Notes under the pieces: generated by a model
Seen by the model: only the letters and a program-made list of their open reading frames with translations
Told to the model about the DNA's origin: nothing
Databases searched by the model: none
Shown: positions 5,871 to 10,146 of the stretch, piece by piece
Numbering within the stretch: position 1 is the stretch's first letter
How the letters are laid out: each line of letters begins with the position of its first letter
Position numbers and translations under genes: made by a program
NCBI GenBank assembly: GCA_043775355.1
Contig: JAYVSL010000233.1
Location: 1 to 10,146, forward strand
Length of the DNA: 10,146 bases
Source of the DNA: BOG-1363 sp043775355
Lineage (GTDB): Bacteria > Planctomycetota > UBA11346
Reading direction: 5' to 3'

Positions 5871-6203
5871 GGGTTTTCCTGACGGTTCGAAACGTGAGGC
5901 GCGCGTTGTAGGAAGGCCAGGGGGGTCCGCAATCCGAAGGTTCGGGTAAGGAGCGATAAATTTTTCGTGATCATGCCACGGTCGAGCATCAGGGACGAGT
6001 GCTGTAGCAGAGCGAAAACGCAGGGACTATAGGCTACTGGTTACGGACCACAGGATCGTGCTACGATGTCGTGCACTCTTCCGGTGGTCCGTAGCCTGTG
6101 GTCTGTGGCCGTATCATGCTGACCACGGACTGTGCGTGGTGCAGCACTTTTCAGGCTCTTCGGCTATCTAGCGCCGTCTCACGGGGCCACTAGTCTCCCG
6201 CCC
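5871..6203. other. Divergent non-coding region between speE and the DUF58 gene
   Basis: These 333 bases separate two divergent genes. I see no convincing protein gene. The speE side holds its ribosome site and a small near-palindrome, CCGAA-GG-TTCGG (5934-5945). The centre and right hold the degenerate inverted repeat described separately. Frames that cross the region on either strand only overlap real genes out of frame. Promoters for both flanking genes should lie here, but no strong -35/-10 pair could be chosen by eye. Confidence 0.6.
6024..6110. repeat. Imperfect inverted repeat built from GGACCAC/GGCTAC-like units
   Basis: The core stem is GGTTACGGACCAC (6039-6051) with GTGGTCCGTAGCC (6084-6096), 13 bp with one G-T pair. 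Weaker similarity extends the arms to about 6024-6054 and 6081-6110, where roughly two thirds of bases match. Each arm is made of degenerate 6-8-base units (GGACTAT, GGCTACT, GGTTAC, GGACCAC, and their complements). The 32-base loop carries a second small hairpin, ATCGT-GCT-ACGAT (6055-6067). A further ACCAC/GTGGT pair lies at 6122-6140. It resembles an intergenic repetitive element; copies elsewhere in the genome cannot be seen from here. Confidence 0.6.
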
Positions 6204-7109
6204 ATGCTGCACGATACCGCCTCGACATTGATCCAGCCGAACGAACTCGCTCGGCTTCATAGTTTGGAGGTCGTGGCTCGTTTGGTGGTTGAAGGTTTGC
6301 AGACGGGAACTCATCGCAGTCCGCACAAAGGTCATTCGGTCGATTTTGCCGATCATCGTCCGTACGTGCCTGGCGACGACTTACGCCATCTCGATTGGAA
6401 AGTTTTAGGTCGCAGTGATCGCTTGGTGCTGAAACGTTACGAAGCCGAAACCGACATGGGCTGCACGATGGTGGTCGATGGATCGGCGAGCATGGGATAC
6501 CGTGGTGAGCGCGCGGCGGTCAGCAAATTCCGCTATGCGGCAACCCTGGCCGCATCGATGGCGTACCTGCTGCTGCAACAGCAAGATCGCGCGGGCTTGG
6601 TGATTTTTAGCGAAAAAGCGGTGGTCGAACACAAGCCATCGCGCACCGGCCAATTATCGCGCATCTGTCGCGAGCTGGAACAATATCAACCCGCCGCTGG
6701 CACCGACGCAGCAAAATCGTTGGAGCACTTGGTGCAGCCAGCGTACAACAAAGGCTTGGTGATTATTTTCAGCGATTTTATGGCCGATCCCGCGCTGATT
6801 ACCGACACGCTGGATCGTATGTGTCATCGGGGTCATGACGTTGCGTTAGTGTGGTTGCTTGATCCCGACGAAGTTGATCTCTCCGTCGCGACCGTCAGTC
6901 GTTTTGAAGGGATGGAGATGGACGGGCAAATGACCGCTGAGCCGCGCGCCTTGCGCGCTGCGTATGCTGCTGAGGTAGCAAGACATCGCATGACGCTGCA
7001 AAAAAATTGTCGCGCGCGCAAGTTCGCTTTCGTTGAGGGTCTGACTTCTGAATCGCCGTCGCTGCCGCTCAATCGGCTGTTGGTTGATTTGCATGCGGAT
7101 CGTCGATGA
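6204..7109 (+). CDS. DUF58 family protein with a von Willebrand A-like fold
   Basis: This 301-residue soluble protein matches DUF58. The family signature R-S-P-H-K-G-H-S-V-D-F-A-D-H-R-P-Y-V-P-G-D-D-L-R-H-L-D-W-K (38-66) is followed by a MIDAS-like DGSAS (92-96) and the strand IIFSDF (187-192). DUF58 proteins often act with MoxR AAA ATPases in protein maturation or envelope assembly, but no MoxR gene is in this window. The exact role is unknown. The reading frame is open upstream to a GTG at 6132, but that would add 24 residues from the repeat region. The ATG at 6204 gives the usual family length and start, though it lacks a clear Shine-Dalgarno sequence. The stop overlaps the ATG of the next gene by four bases. 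Confidence 0.92.
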   Translation: MLHDTASTLIQPNELARLHSLEVVARLVVEGLQTGTHRSPHKGHSVDFADHRPYVPGDDLRHLDWKVLGRSDRLVLKRYEAETDMGCTMVVDGSASMGYRGERAAVSKFRYAATLAASMAYLLLQQQDRAGLVIFSEKAVVEHKPSRTGQLSRICRELEQYQPAAGTDAAKSLEHLVQPAYNKGLVIIFSDFMADPALITDTLDRMCHRGHDVALVWLLDPDEVDLSVATVSRFEGMEMDGQMTAEPRALRAAYAAEVARHRMTLQKNCRARKFAFVEGLTSESPSLPLNRLLVDLHADRR

Positions 7110-7558
7110 GAATTTATCACCGCGCGGATGCGGCGGCCACCGAAGATAGCGCAAGAGCCGTAGCAAAAAATGGGACGGAAAAAATAAGCACTCCGTTGAA
7201 TTCGTTGAAAAGCCTGATGACCATCGGCGCGATGATCTGCGTGTTGGCTTTGTCTGGCTGTGGTCCTGAGGCGCGTTGGACGCGTGCTGATCTTTTTTCA
7301 CAAACCGAAGCGGCGCGCTCACAACAAGTCGTGGATGCCACGATTGTGAGCGTGGCGTCTCTTGGTGTTCAGCGCGGGCTGAATCTCAAGCTCGATGAAA
7401 TGGTGAAGACTGATCTTGGGACGACGAAATATATTTACCTCGAACAGCCGGCCCAATTGCCAACCGCCATTATGCTGATGAAACGCGTTCGCGTGCACTT
7501 CGATCTCGCAGGCAGTCCGCTCTATATCGAAGAAATCGTACGTTCTCCGGTTAAATAA
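7106..7558 (+). CDS. Small predicted lipoprotein, unknown function
   Basis: The product is not recognised. Its first ATG overlaps the DUF58 stop as ATGA, a typical coupled start, giving 150 residues with a lipobox L-S-G-C at Cys52. That leaves an unusually long polar leader of about 37 residues. In-frame starts nearer the hydrophobic stretch (TTG at 7196 or 7205, ATG at 7217) would give a normal lipoprotein signal, and TTG 7205 places a lysine right after the start. None has a strong ribosome site. The mature part of about 98 residues is soluble-looking, with a short charged region and beta-like alternation toward the C-terminus (MKRVRVHFDLAGSPLYIEEI). Its position suggests it is expressed with DUF58. 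Confidence 0.72.
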   Translation: MRIYHRADAAATEDSARAVAKNGTEKISTPLNSLKSLMTIGAMICVLALSGCGPEARWTRADLFSQTEAARSQQVVDATIVSVASLGVQRGLNLKLDEMVKTDLGTTKYIYLEQPAQLPTAIMLMKRVRVHFDLAGSPLYIEEIVRSPVK

Positions 7559-7594
7559 ATTTTTTGAATGACTTCTTTCCCCTGACCCTTTTTC

Positions 7595-7598
7595 GGAG
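7595..7598 (+). promoter_or_regulatory. Ribosome binding site deciding the GTG start of the guanylyltransferase
   Basis: GGAG lies 8 nt before the GTG at 7607. There is no ATG upstream in frame, and the protein's N-terminal nucleotide-binding motif begins at residue 12, so this site fixes the GTG start. Confidence 0.7.
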
Positions 7599-7606
7599 TT
7601 TCAACC

Positions 7607-8692
7607 GTGTCTACGAACGAAGTCTTTGCCGTGATCATGGCCGGTGGCTCCGGCACGCGTTTCTGGCCGCTGTCGCGAAATGCGCGGCCGAAGCAACTCG
7701 TTCAGATTATCGGTGACGACACCATGATCCAAGCGACGGTGGCGCGATTACAGCCGCTGATTTCACCTGACCGCGTGTTAGTCATCACCACCGCTGCGTT
7801 GGCCGCTGAAACGCGCGCCCAGCTGCCGATGTTGAAACCAGAACACGTCATCGCCGAACCGGTTGGTCGCGACACCGCCGCGTGCGTGGCGTTGGCCGCG
7901 TTGGTGGTCGAAAAAATGTCTCCAGGTGCGACGATGATTCTGTTGCCCGCAGATCAGGTGATCAAACCTGCCGATCAATTTCAAAAAGCCCTCGCCGCTG
8001 GCATCGAAGTCGCGCGCGGTGGTAACTTGGTAACCTATGGAATCACGCCGCGTTTTCCGGCGACTGGCTATGGCTACATCAAGCTGGCTCAGCGCTTATC
8101 CGACGTGAAGGGCGTGACCGTCAACAAGGTCCTCGGCTTTGTCGAAAAACCTGACGAAGCGACGGCGAAGAAATACCTCAGCGATGGCGGCTATCGCTGG
8201 AACTCTGGTATTTTCACCTGGAAGAGCGACGTGGTGTTAGACGGCTTAGCGACGCATTGCGCGTGGCTGACCGAAGCGTTGCAGCCAGTGGCGGATGCCT
8301 GGGGAACGCCTGATTTCGCCCGTGTTTTGAACGATGTTTATCAGCCGTTGAAAAAGATCAGCATTGATTACGCGCTGATGGAGAAAGCCTCCAACATCAA
8401 CGTGGTTACGGCTGATTTCATCTGGGATGACGTGGGCAGTTGGGATTCACTCTACGATCACCTGCCCAAAAACGTCGATGGCGTTATTTCTCAAGGCGAA
8501 GTTTTAACCCAGGGCTGTAAGGAAACCTTGATCGTCAATCAAACCCAGCAAATGGTCACCGCCATCGGACTCCATGATATGTCGGTGGTGGTAACCAAAG
8601 ATGCGATTTTGATCGTACCCAAAGGCCGCAGCCAGCAGGTGAAGCAAGTCGTCGATGCGTTGAAGGCCAAAGGTCGCAGCGATTTACTGTGA
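7607..8692 (+). CDS. manC: Mannose-1-phosphate guanylyltransferase
   Basis: This enzyme makes GDP-mannose from mannose-1-phosphate and GTP, a precursor for polysaccharides, LPS or glycosylation. The 361-residue length is the single-domain form, without the phosphomannose isomerase domain of bifunctional enzymes. Motifs are the nucleotide signature GGSGTRFWPLSR (13-24), GRDTAA (87-92), PADQ (114-117), GYGYI (154-158), FVEKP (178-182), WNSGIF (198-203), SIDYALMEK (252-260) and WDDVGSW (273-279). FVEKP, WNSGIF and DDVGSW identify the mannose branch rather than glucose nucleotidyltransferases. PADQ replaces the more usual P-A/S-D-H. The gene starts 48 bp after the small lipoprotein, with its own ribosome site, and no other sugar-nucleotide gene is nearby. 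Confidence 0.95.
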   Translation: MSTNEVFAVIMAGGSGTRFWPLSRNARPKQLVQIIGDDTMIQATVARLQPLISPDRVLVITTAALAAETRAQLPMLKPEHVIAEPVGRDTAACVALAALVVEKMSPGATMILLPADQVIKPADQFQKALAAGIEVARGGNLVTYGITPRFPATGYGYIKLAQRLSDVKGVTVNKVLGFVEKPDEATAKKYLSDGGYRWNSGIFTWKSDVVLDGLATHCAWLTEALQPVADAWGTPDFARVLNDVYQPLKKISIDYALMEKASNINVVTADFIWDDVGSWDSLYDHLPKNVDGVISQGEVLTQGCKETLIVNQTQQMVTAIGLHDMSVVVTKDAILIVPKGRSQQVKQVVDALKAKGRSDLL

Positions 8693-8713
8693 TGATCGTG
8701 CGCCATCGACGAG

Positions 8714-8719
8714 AGGGGG
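8714..8719 (+). promoter_or_regulatory. Ribosome binding site deciding the GTG start of the DUF2127 gene
   Basis: AGGGGG lies 6 nt before the GTG at 8726. This strong, well-spaced match supports the GTG start and therefore inclusion of the charged, repeated N-terminus. Confidence 0.7.
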
Positions 8720-8725
8720 AAGCAA

Positions 8726-9310
8726 GTGACGAAGCAAGAGGCGAGACAAGAGGCGAGACAAGAGAGAGAAAATAAAGCGAAAACGCACGTCGATCATTTG
8801 GTTGAATTCCATCGGGCTTCAGTGGCGGTGCCGCTAGCAGTGCGTCTGATTGCTGGGCTGAGTCTTATTAAATTCATGTTGTTCTTGGTGACGGGGTTGG
8901 TGGTCGGACGTTTCATTGATCATGAAGGCGCGCGCTTCATTCAACGCTTGGCACTGGACCTGCATATCGATCCTGACGGCGCGCGGCTCAGTCAGCTCTT
9001 AAATTGGGTATCTGGTATTGATGTCGCCAAGCTGCAATTTCTCGATGTGGTCTGTTTCTCGTACGCCACGCTCTATCTCATCCAAGCATTAGGTCTGTGG
9101 TATGATCGCTATTGGGCGGAGTGGCTGACCTTGGTGATGGCGCTGTTGTTTGTTCCTTATGAAATTTTCGAGGTGATTATGCATCATCAGCCATTGACCA
9201 TCATTTTGTTGGTGCTGAATCTAGCGGTCGTGGCGTACTTGATTCATCATGTGCGCCAGAAACGGCAGCAGAGAAAATTGACGCGAGAATCAGCCACGCA
9301 TTCAGCTTAG
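8726..9310 (+). CDS. DUF2127 family membrane protein
   Basis: The 194-residue protein fits DUF2127, a small integral membrane family of unknown function. A charged N-terminus (1-35) contains QEAR twice in tandem. Hydrophobic segments follow at about 38-60, 104-124, 132-150 and 157-174, with family-like features DPDGARLSQLL (82-92), QALGLWYDRYWAEWLT (120-135) and PYEIFEV (144-150). A basic tail (174-185) follows the last helix, suggesting that end is cytoplasmic. The gene follows the guanylyltransferase by 33 bp with its own ribosome site, so co-transcription is likely. The function cannot be inferred from this neighbourhood. Confidence 0.85.
   Translation: MTKQEARQEARQERENKAKTHVDHLVEFHRASVAVPLAVRLIAGLSLIKFMLFLVTGLVVGRFIDHEGARFIQRLALDLHIDPDGARLSQLLNWVSGIDVAKLQFLDVVCFSYATLYLIQALGLWYDRYWAEWLTLVMALLFVPYEIFEVIMHHQPLTIILLVLNLAVVAYLIHHVRQKRQQRKLTRESATHSA
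8735..8764 (+). repeat. 12-bp tandem repeat in the DUF2127 N-terminus
   Basis: CAAGAGGCGAGA occurs twice in perfect tandem (8735-8746, 8747-8758), followed by a half copy (8759-8764). It encodes QEAR-QEAR-QE. The 12-bp unit keeps the reading frame, so gain or loss by replication slippage would only change the length of the charged N-terminus. Confidence 0.85.
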
Positions 9311-9360
9311 CCGGTTTTGTCAGCGTAACCCGCGACGATATGGTTTGCCCTCAAGCGAAA

Positions 9361-10146
9361 TTAACGTTTGACCCAGCGATCAAGCACCACCTGAAGCGCG
9401 TTCATCTCTACGGGCTTGGGTACAAGGTCATCCATATCGGCGTCGCGGAAACGCTGACGATCCTGATCTAGGACGCTCGCGCTCATGGTGACGATGGGTA
9501 TGTGGCTACCAGGACGTTCTAAGCGGCGAATTTCACGAGTGGTGTCGACGCCGTTCATTTCCGGCAATTGGTAGTCCATGAAGACGATGTCGAAGATCGT
9601 GCTGATAAAATGTCTGAGCGCTTCTTTGCCCGTGCTTGCCACGACCACCGTACAGTTCAATTTGGCCAACATTTTACTGGCGACTATTTGGTTGGTCAGA
9701 TTGTCTTCGACCAAGAGCACACGAATGGGCTGTGTTTCCGGAGTACCGACGGCAGGGCGTTTACCAGAAGATAACGATCCACGCGCTTCGGCTAAACTGT
9801 GGCGGGTGATCAATTCAGTAAAGGAATGGGTTTCTTTGGCATGGGCGATAGTCGCTAGTGCATCGCGCAGATCGAGCGAACGCACGGGCTTGATAAGATA
9901 GGCGCTGAATCCGGCTTCACGTACCATTTTGGCGTCGCCGCGTCGTCCGACGGAAGTGAGCATGATCAGCGCCGTACGACGAAGCGCTGTGTCAGCAGCG
10001 ATGGTTTGACCGAGGGTAAGACCAGGGCCATCGGCCAAGGTCGCATCGATGAGCGCTACAGAGAAGGGCCGTCGATCAGCAACTGCCTGACGGAGCATTG
10101 CCAAGGCCTCTTCGGCACTTGGAGAGGTCGCGGCATCGCAGTTCCA
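9361..10146 (-). CDS. Hybrid sensor histidine kinase, C-terminal part with two receiver domains (partial)
   Basis: The frame is open through the window edge to TGG at 10146-10144, so these 261 residues are the end of a longer protein. The internal TTG or ATG at 10104-10096 are not real starts. The first receiver domain lacks its beginning here but shows ALIDATL (phospho-acceptor Asp34), MLTS (62-65) and LIKP (84-87, Lys86). A linker of about 50 residues leads to a complete second receiver domain with VLLVEDN (143-149), FMDYQLPEMNG (189-199, Asp191), VTMSA (219-223) and PKP (243-245, Lys244). Two C-terminal receivers are typical of BarA/TorS-like hybrid kinases that phosphorylate through a phosphorelay. 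Kinase and sensor domains must lie beyond the right edge. A stand-alone double-receiver regulator is the alternative. It converges on the DUF2127 gene with a 50-bp gap that shows no clear terminator. Confidence 0.9.
   Translation of the reverse strand, partial: WNCDAATSPSAEEALAMLRQAVADRRPFSVALIDATLADGPGLTLGQTIAADTALRRTALIMLTSVGRRGDAKMVREAGFSAYLIKPVRSLDLRDALATIAHAKETHSFTELITRHSLAEARGSLSSGKRPAVGTPETQPIRVLLVEDNLTNQIVASKMLAKLNCTVVVASTGKEALRHFISTIFDIVFMDYQLPEMNGVDTTREIRRLERPGSHIPIVTMSASVLDQDRQRFRDADMDDLVPKPVEMNALQVVLDRWVKR

Noticed and set aside
5720..5989. Minus-strand 89-residue frame overlapping the start of speE
   Set aside because: It is out of frame with SpeE, which has family motifs and a well-placed ribosome site; no recognisable features in the alternative.
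6132..6203. Upstream GTG extension of the DUF58 gene
   Set aside because: It would add 24 residues from repeat DNA that do not match the start of the family; the ATG at 6204 gives the usual length.
7559..7594. T-runs after the small lipoprotein as an intrinsic terminator
   Set aside because: No GC-rich stem precedes the T-run at 7560-7565, and the next gene follows at 48 bp on the same strand.
10096..10104. TTG/ATG start for the receiver-domain protein
   Set aside because: The frame continues open to the window edge, and the residues before it (WNCDAATSPSAEEAL) fit the early part of a receiver domain, so the gene is partial rather than starting here.

Overview
The window is chromosomal housekeeping DNA from an unidentified bacterium of moderate GC content. 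Two or three predicted lipoproteins, a GDP-mannose synthesis gene and the C-terminus of a BarA-like hybrid sensor kinase point to a cell with an outer membrane. Lineage cannot be fixed from the sequence. A PVC-group or deltaproteobacteria-like origin is only a guess, from the type of citrate synthase and the lysine-rich tail on one enzyme. I see no mobile element, CRISPR array, rRNA or tRNA.

Layout: (1) 1-218 is mostly non-coding, with a possible divergent gene start at the extreme left. (2) 219-1436 (+) is citrate synthase. (3) 1471-2582 (-) holds a possible two-helix membrane peptide and an unrecognised 264-residue lipoprotein; a 22-bp near-identical direct repeat lies across their junction. 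(4) 2710-5870 (-) is a polyamine cluster. In transcription order it has an aminopropyltransferase (SpeE family) with a histone-H1-like Lys/Ala tail, a PLP-dependent ornithine decarboxylase, and a second, divergent SpeE paralogue. The last two genes are 8 bp apart. A 12-bp-stem hairpin sits between the first two. (5) 5871-6203 is a non-coding divergent region with a degenerate inverted repeat. (6) 6204-9310 (+) is a run of DUF58 protein, small lipoprotein, mannose-1-phosphate guanylyltransferase and DUF2127 membrane protein. (7) 9361-10146 (-) is the C-terminus of a hybrid histidine kinase with two receiver domains, running off the right edge.

The polyamine cluster is the most interesting part. 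Ornithine decarboxylase would make putrescine, and the SpeE proteins would add aminopropyl groups from decarboxylated S-adenosylmethionine. The S-adenosylmethionine decarboxylase that supplies this donor is not in the window. The two SpeE paralogues depart from the canonical active site in different places. Only the first carries the basic tail, which could tether it to nucleic acid. The + strand run looks like envelope-related and general functions without an obvious shared pathway.
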